Shown here piece after piece: positions 1 to 5,570 of a stretch of DNA of 5,727 nucleotides. The notes beneath the pieces were generated by a model that saw nothing but the letters and a program-made list of their open reading frames with translations, searched no databases and had not been told where the DNA came from. Made by a program: the position numbers and the translations under genes. The stretch's first letter is position 1; every line of letters begins with the position of its first letter. The stretch is from Planctomycetota bacterium. Lineage in GTDB: Bacteria; Planctomycetota; Phycisphaerae; WQYP01. Where the stretch lies: contig JAKCCC010000150.1 of assembly GCA_021838985.1 (NCBI GenBank), forward strand, positions 1-5,727. Direction: 5' to 3'.

Positions 1-248
1 CAGCGGATCTTGAAAAATTTAGCGGTTAAAAAATGGCCCAGTTCGTGAAAAAAGATCACCGCACCAAAGCCAATCAAGAATAAGACCCATTTGCGCACCG
101 AGTCCAGCACGCCGACCAAGGCCACCATCGCCAGCAGGGGTGCGGCGAAAGCGGCGAGGGTGGCCCAGCGCGGCGGACGGGGTGCAACCAAAACCCGCGG
201 CGCGGCTAAACCGCGCCGCGCGAGGACGCAACATCTTCTGAAAAACAC
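1..248 (-). CDS. rseP: M50 site-2 (RseP-like) intramembrane zinc metalloprotease, N-terminal part; runs off the left edge
   Basis: Reading leftwards, the frame gives a hydrophobic stretch (KWVLFLIGFGAVIFF) that runs straight into HELGHFLTAKFFKIR. HExxH at the end of the first membrane helix is the zinc-binding catalytic motif of the M50 family, which cuts membrane-spanning substrates such as anti-sigma factors or signal-peptide remnants in the inner membrane. The second zinc-ligand motif and the PDZ domains would lie outside the window. The gene follows dxr on the same strand, a common pairing. The start is uncertain. GTG at 248 has a good ribosome site (AAGAAGG, 6-base spacer) but adds an Arg-rich leader and places a 10-bp hairpin inside the gene. 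ATG at 128 gives a more typical short N-terminus beginning MVALVGVLDSVRK but lacks an obvious ribosome site. The frame is open back to the dxr stop. Family assignment is firm; the exact orthologue name is less so. Confidence 0.85.
   Translation of the reverse strand, partial: MFFRRCCVLARRGLAAPRVLVAPRPPRWATLAAFAAPLLAMVALVGVLDSVRKWVLFLIGFGAVIFFHELGHFLTAKFFKIR
196..220 (-). other. Perfect 10-bp GC hairpin downstream of dxr
   Basis: CGCGGCGCGG (196-205) and CCGCGCCGCG (211-220) are perfect inverted arms around a 5-base loop. On the minus strand the stem is followed by GGGTTTTGG, a weak T-run. It lies about 110 bases after the dxr stop, so it could attenuate transcription or stabilise the dxr mRNA end. 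If the protease starts at GTG 248, the hairpin is inside its 5' coding region instead. Confidence 0.5.
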
Positions 249-254
249 CGGGCA

Positions 255-261
255 CCTTCTT
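255..261 (-). promoter_or_regulatory. Candidate ribosome binding site for the M50 protease GTG start
   Basis: AAGAAGG on the minus strand lies 6 bases before the GTG at 248-246, in the protease frame. It is the only strong Shine-Dalgarno-like match between the dxr stop and HELGH, and it is the reason for preferring this start over ATG at 128. Confidence 0.4.
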
Positions 262-329
262 GCTAAAATGGCGACGAGTCGACGATTCGCGGTACTGCCG
301 CCCCGGTCCTGCGAACACCTACGGAAGTG

Positions 330-1535
330 CTAGCCATCCAGCGCCTCCCGGCGGGCCCAAGCGTCACACGCCAGCAGGTCCTGCAGGGTCGGGCGACCCA
401 CGAAGCCGCACCGAAGATGTTTTTCCAGCACCCGTTCGATGCGTCGCAGAATATTCCCGAACGGAATTTTGCCGGCGCGAAACAGGGCGTTGGCGGCTTC
501 ATTGGCCGCGTTCAGGACCGCGCCGCTGGTGCCGCCGCGCCGCACCACTTCATAGCCCAGGGCCAAGGCGGGAAACCGCCCGCGCGGCTCCTCGAATGTC
601 ATCTGCTGAATGCTGGACCAATCCAGGCGATGGCCGCAACCGGCGCAGCGCCGCGGATGGGTCAGAGCGTATTGGATGGCGGTGCGCATGTCGGGGGCGC
701 CGAGTTGGGCGATAATGCTGCCGTCCACGTACTCGATCATGCTGTGAATGATGGACTGCGGATGAATCAGCACGTCGATGCGCTCCGCCGGCAGATTAAA
801 AAGCCAATGGGCTTCAATAATTTCCAGGGCCTTGTTCATTAACGTGGCCGAATCGATGGTTATCTTAGGCCCCATGCGCCAATTGGGATGCCGCAACGCC
901 TCCGCCACGGTGGCCCGCTGGAGGCGGCTTTTCGTCCAGGTTCGAAATGGTCCGCCGCTGGCCGTAAGGATGATCCGTCGAATTTCCGCGGTTTGTCCGC
1001 AGCGCAGCGCCTGGAAAATGGCCGAGTGCTCCGAATCCACCGGCACCACACAGGCGCCGTGCCGTTGGGCCAGCGGCATCACCAGGCCGCCCGCCGCAAC
1101 CAGGGCTTCCTTGTTGGACAGGGCGATCCATTTGCCCGCCCGGGCCGCCGCGAGCACCGGACGCAGGCCCGCCGCGCCGACCATGGCCGCCGCCACGATA
1201 TCCACATCGGGCCGCTGCGCGATCTCGGCGAGCGCATCCAGACCCGTGCGCACCACAATACCCCGCCGGCGCAAGGCGCGCTCCAGAGCCGGGGCATCAC
1301 CGGGTTTCGCCGGCTGGCTTAAGACTACGACGCGCGGACGATGCCGCAGCGCCTGCTCCGCGAGCTTTTGCCAACTCCGGCCTGCCGCCAAAGCGGTGAC
1401 ACGATAGCGTCCGCCCAAGTGAGCAACGACTTGCAGGGTGCTCTGCCCAATTGAGCCGGTGCTGCCCAGCACCGCGACACGCCGCAATCTCCCGTCCGCC
1501 TGGGGTGAAACCGGTTCGGATTCCATTGGCGCCAT
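330..1535 (-). CDS. dxr: 1-deoxy-D-xylulose 5-phosphate reductoisomerase (DXR/IspC)
   Basis: Cytoplasmic enzyme that converts 1-deoxy-D-xylulose 5-phosphate to 2-C-methyl-D-erythritol 4-phosphate with NADPH and a divalent metal; it is the committed step of the MEP pathway and the fosmidomycin target. The 401 residues match the usual length. The NADPH-binding motif GSTGSIG is at 24-30 and SNKEALVAAG at 140-149. PVDSEH at 165-170 holds metal ligands D167 and E169. TASGGPF is at 191-197. HPNWRMGPKITIDSATLMNK at 216-235 holds the substrate-binding H216, W219, N234 and K235, and the metal ligand E238 follows. The C-terminal IDVLIHPQSIIHSMIEYVDG block is intact. ATG at 1535 is chosen for AGAGGA 10 bases upstream; a second ATG (Met4) lacks a well-placed site. 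A promoter precedes it at 1586-1614, and the M50 protease follows on the same strand. Confidence 0.98.
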   Translation of the reverse strand: MAPMESEPVSPQADGRLRRVAVLGSTGSIGQSTLQVVAHLGGRYRVTALAAGRSWQKLAEQALRHRPRVVVLSQPAKPGDAPALERALRRRGIVVRTGLDALAEIAQRPDVDIVAAAMVGAAGLRPVLAAARAGKWIALSNKEALVAAGGLVMPLAQRHGACVVPVDSEHSAIFQALRCGQTAEIRRIILTASGGPFRTWTKSRLQRATVAEALRHPNWRMGPKITIDSATLMNKALEIIEAHWLFNLPAERIDVLIHPQSIIHSMIEYVDGSIIAQLGAPDMRTAIQYALTHPRRCAGCGHRLDWSSIQQMTFEEPRGRFPALALGYEVVRRGGTSGAVLNAANEAANALFRAGKIPFGNILRRIERVLEKHLRCGFVGRPTLQDLLACDAWARREALDG

Positions 1536-1585
1536 GAAATACGTATCCTCTGCCCGCAGCTGCCGTGGCGACGATTGAACGCATT

Positions 1586-1614
1586 AATATAAAGTTTACC
1601 GCGCCGGTTCACAA
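1586..1614 (-). promoter_or_regulatory. Candidate sigma70-type promoter for dxr
   Basis: On the minus strand, TTGTGA (1614-1609) and TATATT (1591-1586) are separated by exactly 17 bases in a locally AT-rich patch. The predicted start near 1578 would give a leader of about 43 bases before the dxr ATG, with the AGAGGA ribosome site inside it. Spacing and orientation fit well; no experimental evidence. Confidence 0.55.
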
Positions 1615-1692
1615 GCATTTCAGACGACGCGGTGGAGGACCGATTGGGTGCGCCAGTGGAAACACGGAATGAATCATTGGAGTAACCGTTCA

Positions 1693-1713
1693 CGGGCTGA
1701 GGCAGCTCGCCCG
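1693..1713. repeat. Bulged 8-bp inverted repeat
   Basis: CGGGC and GAG (1693-1701, with T1698 bulged) pair with CTC and GCCCG (1706-1713) around a 4-base loop GCAG. It is the first member of the hairpin run. Confidence 0.5.
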
Positions 1714-1718
1714 GCGTT

Positions 1719-1791
1719 ACCCGTCGCTTACGCTTAAGAGCTATGAACGAGGGACACCCACGCTTCATAGCCCCAAGCGTCAGCGCGGGGT
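1719..1791 (-). repeat. Long imperfect palindrome, about 26 bp per arm, likely RNA hairpin
   Basis: The arms pair in segments: GCTATGAA (1740-1747) with TTCATAGC (1764-1771), the ACGCTT block (1730-1735) with AAGCGT (1775-1780), CGCT (1725-1728) with AGCG (1782-1785), and the outer ACCCG (1719-1723) with CGGG and T1791. The 16-base loop contains a small GGG/CCC stem. Between the inner blocks, the minus-strand RNA can pair GGG with UCU through two G-U wobbles, whereas the plus-strand RNA would have A/C mismatches. This favours folding of a minus-strand transcript. The element could be a dispersed palindromic repeat or a structured leader or small RNA upstream of dxr. Confidence 0.6.
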
Positions 1792-1828
1792 CGGACGCTG
1801 CAGCGGCGTCTCGGACCCGTCGTTGCAG
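1788..1828 (+). repeat. Overlapping alternative hairpins around CGCTGCAGCG
   Basis: CTGCAGCGGCG (1798-1808) pairs with CGTCGTTGCAG (1818-1828) as an 11-bp stem with two G-U wobbles when read as plus-strand RNA, followed by TTTAG. The same bases can instead form GGGTC plus GACGC (1788-1798) with GCGTC plus GACCC (1806-1818). A perfect 10-base palindrome CGCTGCAGCG (1796-1805) lies at the centre. The stems are mutually exclusive. Confidence 0.5.
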
Positions 1829-1832
1829 TTTA

Positions 1833-1847
1833 GTCGCCCGCGGCGAC
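1833..1847. repeat. Perfect 6-bp hairpin, triloop
   Basis: GTCGCC (1833-1838) and GGCGAC (1842-1847) flank the loop CGC. No T-tract follows on either strand, so it is not a convincing terminator. It is the last member of the hairpin run. Confidence 0.45.
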
Positions 1848-1930
1848 ATCCGGGCTACGATAATCACTGGCCGTCCTTACCCCGCGGCGCGAAAGTCGCA
1901 CGCCGGGAACGGCACTGGCGCGCCAATCCG

Positions 1931-2896
1931 TCATGGACCTAAGGCGACGAGGTGTTCCCGGCGCAACCAGGCGATAAAGCGGCGCAGACCTTCCTCCACT
2001 TGCACCTGCGGTCGATAGCCAAGCTCGCGTGCCGCTTTGCCGATATCCGCATAAGTGACCGGCGGTTCGGAAAGCGGAGCGGGAACAGCTTTGACGTGGG
2101 CGGGGCGATCCAGCAATTTTTCAAGGATCTGAACGAAGGCGATATTTTCCACCGGATGGCCGCAACCCAGATTGTAGACCCGATAACCGCAGGGGGAAGC
2201 GAGTGCGGCCAGAAAGCCGGTGATGATGTCGTCGATATAGGTCCAGTCGCGCTTCAGGCGCCCGCCGTTAAAAAGTGTCAACTCCCGACCCGCCAAGATG
2301 TCCACGGTCCAGCGCCAGGGCATCATATCCGGTCGACCATGCGGCCCGTAGACATTGAAAAAACGCAGGACGGTGACAGGCATTTGCCAGAGATGGTGGT
2401 AGGAATGGGCGAAAAGCTCCATGGCACGCTTACTGGCGGGATAGGGCGCCAGGGGTTGATCCGCCGCGGCGGTTTCCAAAAACGGAACCGGCGTGGATTG
2501 GCCATAGACCGAGCCGGTGGATGCCACGAGGCAATGCGGCTGTCCAGCGCCGCGGGCCGCTTCGAGCAGATTCAGGGTTCCCTGCACATTGACGGCGGCA
2601 TAAATCAGCGGGTTGGCGACGCTATAGCGCACGGAAGCCATGGCGGCGATGTGGGCGATGGCGTCAGGCTTTTGTTCGCGGCACAGGCGGTTAAGCCCAT
2701 CGGCGTCGCGCAGGTCGCCGTGGATAAAAGTGAAATTGGAATGGGTTTGCAGGTCCGCCAGATTACGCCGTTTGTGCACAACGGGATAATAATCGTTCAG
2801 ATTATCCAGACCGGCCACTGTGTCGCCGCGCGCCAACAGGGCTTTCGCCAGCCGCGAACCGATGAAGCCAGCGGCGCCGGTAACCATTATGCGCAC
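1931..2896 (-). CDS. NAD-dependent nucleotide-sugar epimerase, UDP-glucuronate 4-epimerase type (extended SDR)
   Basis: Likely inverts C4 of a UDP-sugar, most probably UDP-glucuronate to UDP-galacturonate, in the cytoplasm to supply precursors for surface polysaccharide. The 321 residues fit the extended SDR family. The Rossmann motif TGAAGFIG is at 6-13. GLDNLNDYY at 29-37 (D31 for the NAD ribose) is typical of glucuronate epimerases. HGD ending at D61 contacts adenine. Catalytic residues are T127 (in STGSVYG) and Y152/K156 (YPASK). FFNVYGPHGRPDMMPW and RDWTYIDDI complete the family signature. The start is GTG at 2896, supported by GGAGG six bases upstream; ATG three codons in (2887) is too far from it. 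The gene begins one base after the esterase stop, so the two are almost certainly co-transcribed and probably translationally coupled. The exact substrate is inferred; dTDP-glucose dehydratase is less likely. Confidence 0.9.
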   Translation of the reverse strand: MRIMVTGAAGFIGSRLAKALLARGDTVAGLDNLNDYYPVVHKRRNLADLQTHSNFTFIHGDLRDADGLNRLCREQKPDAIAHIAAMASVRYSVANPLIYAAVNVQGTLNLLEAARGAGQPHCLVASTGSVYGQSTPVPFLETAAADQPLAPYPASKRAMELFAHSYHHLWQMPVTVLRFFNVYGPHGRPDMMPWRWTVDILAGRELTLFNGGRLKRDWTYIDDIITGFLAALASPCGYRVYNLGCGHPVENIAFVQILEKLLDRPAHVKAVPAPLSEPPVTYADIGKAARELGYRPQVQVEEGLRRFIAWLRREHLVALGP

Positions 2897-2897
2897 G

Positions 2898-3533
2898 CTA
2901 CGCCTCCAGAGCTTTCAGCAGCGCCTGGGCTAAGGCCAGATGGCCGGTCAGGTTGGGATGCACCCGGTCCCAGGCGATGGCCGCCGGATAATAGCCGCGG
3001 AGCAGGTTGTCGAATACGGCCTGGGTATCCACCAAAACCGCACCGCTGCGCTGGGCGATTTCCCGCACGATGGCGGCATACTGGTCCATCCGCACTCGCA
3101 TGGCGTCATCGCGTCGCGGTTCGATGTAATACGGCGTGAGCATGACCAGGCCCTTGACCAGCGGCTGCGTCTGCCGCACCAAGTCCGCCAGCGTGCGTTC
3201 AAATTCGTCGGGCAATACGTGCGTTTCCGGGCGGGTGGGGCAGTCAAATTGCCGCCACACATCGTTGATGCCGATCATGATGGAAAGCCAGTCCGGCTTG
3301 AGCTCCAGCACGTCGGTGGCCCAGCGCTGGGCCAGATCGCGCACCGTGTTGCCGCTGCAGCCCATATTCACCACCCGGATCCGCCGCAATGGATCGCCGG
3401 TCGCCAGCAGGGCGTCGACCAGGGCGACGTAGCCGGTGCCAAGTCCATGGCCTTCGCCCACCGGCCGCGCTCGGCCGCAATCCGTGATCGAGTCGCCGAT
3501 CAAAACCAATTTATCGCGGGCTTGAATTTTCAT
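2898..3533 (-). CDS. SGNH/GDSL-family esterase (lysophospholipase L1-like), cytoplasmic
   Basis: Small serine hydrolase, 211 residues, the usual size for the family. All four SGNH blocks are present: GDSITD with nucleophile S15 (block I), G61 in GCSGNT (block II), N90 in GIND (block III), and the DRVH pair D189/H192 (block V). The protein starts directly with the first beta strand (MKIQARDKLVLIGDS) and has no signal peptide or membrane segment, so it should act in the cytoplasm. Substrates in this family are acyl or acetyl esters; coupling to a sugar-nucleotide epimerase suggests de-acetylation of a sugar or glycan intermediate, which is inference. ATG at 3533 is chosen because it sits just before block I; its ribosome site is weak. 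The open frame continues upstream for over 500 codons across the antisense of cysS, but that part shows no family features. Confidence 0.9.
   Translation of the reverse strand: MKIQARDKLVLIGDSITDCGRARPVGEGHGLGTGYVALVDALLATGDPLRRIRVVNMGCSGNTVRDLAQRWATDVLELKPDWLSIMIGINDVWRQFDCPTRPETHVLPDEFERTLADLVRQTQPLVKGLVMLTPYYIEPRRDDAMRVRMDQYAAIVREIAQRSGAVLVDTQAVFDNLLRGYYPAAIAWDRVHPNLTGHLALAQALLKALEA
2903..2907 (-). promoter_or_regulatory. Ribosome binding site of the epimerase, inside the esterase 3' end
   Basis: GGAGG on the minus strand lies in the last codons of the esterase gene, 6 bases before the GTG at 2896. The order GGAGG-CG-TAG-C-GTG fixes the GTG as start and lets a terminating ribosome restart directly. 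Confidence 0.75.
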
Positions 3534-3574
3534 GGGAAACCCATTCCGGTCATTTTTGCGGGTACGGCACTTTA

Positions 3575-3629
3575 TGGAAGCGGCGTCTCGCCGCTGGTGG
3601 GTGACGAAAGTGGCGCGCCGCCGCTTCCA
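3575..3629. repeat. Nested palindrome between the divergent esterase and cysS genes
   Basis: AGCGGCG (3579-3585) and CGCCGCT (3589-3595) form a tight 7-bp hairpin with loop TCT. The same left arm, extended to TGGAAGCGGCG (3575-3585), is also a perfect 11-bp inverted match to CGCCGCTTCCA (3619-3629). The short and long hairpins therefore exclude each other. An AAGTGG/CCACTT pair (3608-3613 and 3627-3632) adds a third option. The core sequence recurs at 5434-5452 and in part at 1802-1813. Confidence 0.65.
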
Positions 3630-3662
3630 CTTCGCCCAAAGCATACCGGGAAACGGCGGGGT

Positions 3663-3690
3663 TTTCCATTGGCGGCAACCGCCATACAAT
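3663..3690 (+). promoter_or_regulatory. Candidate cysS promoter with a dyad in the spacer
   Basis: TTTCCA (3663-3668) and TACAAT (3685-3690) are 16 bases apart, giving 4/6 and 5/6 matches to the sigma70 consensus. The predicted start is near 3697, about 29 bases before the cysS ATG. The spacer is almost entirely the perfect inverted repeat TGGCGG-CAA-CCGCCA (3670-3684), which could be a repressor site. No T-box-like leader can fit in so short a 5' region. Confidence 0.45.
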
Positions 3691-3725
3691 GACCCATCCA
3701 GAGGAAAGGCGGGAACGTATCCGCG

Positions 3726-5369
3726 ATGACCGTACGCTTTTACAACAGCCTGACCCATCAACAGGAAGATTTCGCACCCCAGACGCCTGGCCCCGCGGCC
3801 CAGGCTCCGCTGCGCGGCGCCCAAATTCGCATGTATACCTGCGGACCAACCGTGTATGACTATGCGCACATCGGAAACTTCCGCTCTTTCCTTTTTGCCG
3901 ACGTATTGCGCCGCCATCTGGAGTGGCACGGCGCCACGGTGCGGCAGGTGATGAATATGACCGATGTCGGCCACATGACGGAGGACCAAACCGCCGACGG
4001 CGCAGGCCGTGACAAGCTGGAACTGGCGGTGGAAAAAATGAAACAGAGCAAGAAGTCCGGCGCGGCGCTGGTGGAGAATCCGAACGATCCCGGCCAGGTA
4101 GCGGATTTTTTCGTGCGGGCGTTCCTGGAGGATGCGCGCCGCCTCGGCCTGGCCGTCGTGGCCGACTACGATCGCGCCGGCGGCGCGGCGGCCCAGGAGC
4201 GCATCATGCCCCGGCCTACGCGGCACATCGGCCAGTTCATCGAACTGATCCAGCAACTGCTGGTCCGCAGCCACGCCTATATCGGCTCCGATGGAGTCGT
4301 CTACTACGATGTGGGCAGTTTCGCCGCCTATGGTCGGCTGTCGGGCAACTCGGTGGAACAGCTTTCGCATGGAGCCGGCGGGCGCACCAACGAATCCGCC
4401 GCGAAACGCCATCCCGCTGATTTTTTTCTCTGGAAGCCGGATCGCCATCACCTGATGCGATGGCCTTCGCCCTGGGGTGAAGGCTACCCTGGTTGGCACG
4501 TGGAATGCAGTTCCATGGCCATGGAGATCCTGGGCGAATCGCTGGATATCCATACCGGCGGCGAAGATAACATCTTTCCCCATCACGAATGCGAAATAGC
4601 CCAGTCGGAAGGGGCCACCGGCCGGCCTTTCGTGCGCCTCTGGATGCACGCCCGGCATCTGATGGTGGAAGGCGAAAAAATGTCCAAATCCAAAGGCAAT
4701 TTTTTCACCATCCGGGACCTGATGGAAAAAGGGTTCGATCCGCTGGTGATTCGCCTGGCGCTGATCCGCACCCGTTACCGGGAGACGCTTAATTTCACCC
4801 TGCAAAGTCTCCATGAAACCGCCGGCGCCATTGGTTCGCTGCGCGATCTGGTCGAGAAGCTTGGCGACGCCGTTGGCGCCGCCGGGGGCGCGGGCGAAAC
4901 CGGACCGGCTGGACCCGAAGCTGGTCCCAGCGCGGCCTGCCTGGAACCGGCGGACGCCGACATGCTGGCGGAATTTCAAAACGCGCTGGATGATGATCTG
5001 AACACGTCCGCGGCGCTGGCCGCCCTGTTTACCTGGGCGGCCCCACGGTTTAAGCGGACAAAGTTCACCGCGGGCGAGGCCCGGTCGTCGCTGGCGGCGT
5101 TGCGTCAGGTGGATCATGTGCTGGGCGTGATATTCGCGCCGTTGCGGCCGTTGGCGCAGGACACCCGCGCCAACGTGGAGAACCTGCTGCGGCAGCGGGA
5201 CGAAGCCCGGCAGCGAAAAGATTTCGCCACGGCGGATCGGCTTCGTGCGAACCTGACGGCGCTTGGCGTAGAAGTCAAAGATACACCGTCCGGCTCACAG
5301 TGGCGCCGGCGGTTGGCGCCCGAGCGCTCCACCGCCTCCGGGATTGCCGCGGAAGCAGCGCGGCGGTGA
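3726..5369 (+). CDS. cysS: Cysteinyl-tRNA synthetase, long variant (547 residues)
   Basis: Class I synthetase that charges tRNA-Cys with cysteine in the cytoplasm. MYTCGPTVYDYAHIGN gives zinc ligand C39 and the HIGH-type motif HIGN at 48-51. The other zinc ligands are C261 (GWHVECSSM), H286 and E290 (FPHHECE). KMSKS is at 318-322. The C-terminal DALR-type and anticodon-binding region ends with a helix beginning LLRQRDEARQRKDFATADRL. It is longer than the usual 450-500 residues: the region after NMTDVGHMTED holds a roughly 40-residue insert (charged, Lys-rich), a Gly/Ala/Pro-rich linker occupies about 381-408, and an 18-residue tail follows the WRRR end. The commonly conserved DIDDK segment is replaced by DVGHMTED, typical of a distinct bacterial subgroup. 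ATG at 3726 is the natural start; GAGGAAAGGCGGG lies upstream but 12-16 bases away, rather far. A hairpin terminator follows. Confidence 0.97.
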   Translation: MTVRFYNSLTHQQEDFAPQTPGPAAQAPLRGAQIRMYTCGPTVYDYAHIGNFRSFLFADVLRRHLEWHGATVRQVMNMTDVGHMTEDQTADGAGRDKLELAVEKMKQSKKSGAALVENPNDPGQVADFFVRAFLEDARRLGLAVVADYDRAGGAAAQERIMPRPTRHIGQFIELIQQLLVRSHAYIGSDGVVYYDVGSFAAYGRLSGNSVEQLSHGAGGRTNESAAKRHPADFFLWKPDRHHLMRWPSPWGEGYPGWHVECSSMAMEILGESLDIHTGGEDNIFPHHECEIAQSEGATGRPFVRLWMHARHLMVEGEKMSKSKGNFFTIRDLMEKGFDPLVIRLALIRTRYRETLNFTLQSLHETAGAIGSLRDLVEKLGDAVGAAGGAGETGPAGPEAGPSAACLEPADADMLAEFQNALDDDLNTSAALAALFTWAAPRFKRTKFTAGEARSSLAALRQVDHVLGVIFAPLRPLAQDTRANVENLLRQRDEARQRKDFATADRLRANLTALGVEVKDTPSGSQWRRRLAPERSTASGIAAEAARR

Positions 5370-5431
5370 CTCGCCTCCGGACGGCGTTATCCTACACACG
5401 GCTCTTATTAAGACGTACCGTTCGCCAAAGT

Positions 5432-5454
5432 AGAAGCGGCGTCCCGCCGCTTTT
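5432..5454 (+). terminator. Intrinsic terminator after cysS
   Basis: AAGCGGCG (5434-5441), loop TCC, CGCCGCTT (5445-5452), extended by a G-U and an A-U pair and ending in TTTT. It lies 63 bases after the cysS stop and before the next promoter. The T-run is short (4). The stem is another copy of the AGCGGCGTC[T/C]CG palindrome seen at 3579-3595, so a dispersed repeat may be acting as the terminator. Confidence 0.6.
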
Positions 5455-5514
5455 CCGGGCCAGATGCGAGCTGGTTTGGCCTCTGGAATGGATCACCAAT
5501 AGCCGTGTAAAGTT

Positions 5515-5543
5515 TTGACACGGACTCAAAAGACCGCTATGAT
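5515..5543 (+). promoter_or_regulatory. Near-consensus sigma70 promoter for the zinc-ribbon gene
   Basis: A perfect -35 TTGACA (5515-5520), a 17-base spacer and -10 TATGAT (5538-5543, 5/6 match). The predicted start is near 5550, with AGGAGA (5557-5562) and ATG at 5571 following. This is the clearest promoter in the window and implies constitutive expression independent of cysS. Confidence 0.8.
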
Positions 5544-5570
5544 TAGATGCGGGTTTAGGAGATTAAGCAA

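Larger units (their letters stand above)
1615..1930. other. Gene-free region between the epimerase and dxr, rich in inverted repeats
   Basis: No reading frame here shows a recognisable motif, a ribosome site or a family resemblance; the open frames look like chance ORFs or overhangs of neighbours. The centre (1693-1847) is a run of separate inverted repeats, listed individually. The stretch 1848-1930, just after the epimerase stop, shows only the 10-base palindrome TGGCGCGCCA at 1916-1925. No U-tailed intrinsic terminator is evident for the epimerase transcript. Confidence 0.6.

Noticed and set aside
19..318. 99-residue minus-strand frame at the left edge
   Set aside because: It is the shifted frame of the M50 protease; the HELGH frame alone carries meaningful sequence.
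327..842. 171-residue plus-strand frame within dxr
   Set aside because: Antisense shadow of dxr with no ribosome site or motif.
1693..1847. CRISPR array or tRNA in the hairpin block
   Set aside because: The inverted repeats differ from one another, with no regular direct repeat and spacer, and no cloverleaf with a T-arm consensus is visible.
1325..1867. 180-residue minus-strand open frame overlapping the dxr 5' end and the hairpin block
   Set aside because: It is in another frame from dxr, covers the predicted dxr promoter and palindromes, has an Arg-rich chance-like composition and no family resemblance.
1916..1925. TGGCGCGCCA palindrome as epimerase terminator
   Set aside because: It has no loop and no following T-tract, so it cannot form a conventional intrinsic terminator.
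1952..3139. 395-residue plus-strand open frame antisense to the epimerase
   Set aside because: No recognisable motif, and it fully overlaps two genes with intact catalytic motifs on the other strand.
3691..3725. T-box riboswitch upstream of cysS
   Set aside because: The space between the predicted promoter and ATG is about 30 bases, and no T-box consensus or specifier loop is seen further upstream.
2898..5117. Single 739-residue minus-strand open frame covering the esterase and the antisense of cysS
   Set aside because: Only the last 211 residues show a family (SGNH esterase beginning at 3533). The upstream part is the mirror of cysS, whose motifs are complete; GC-rich codon bias commonly leaves the opposite frame open.
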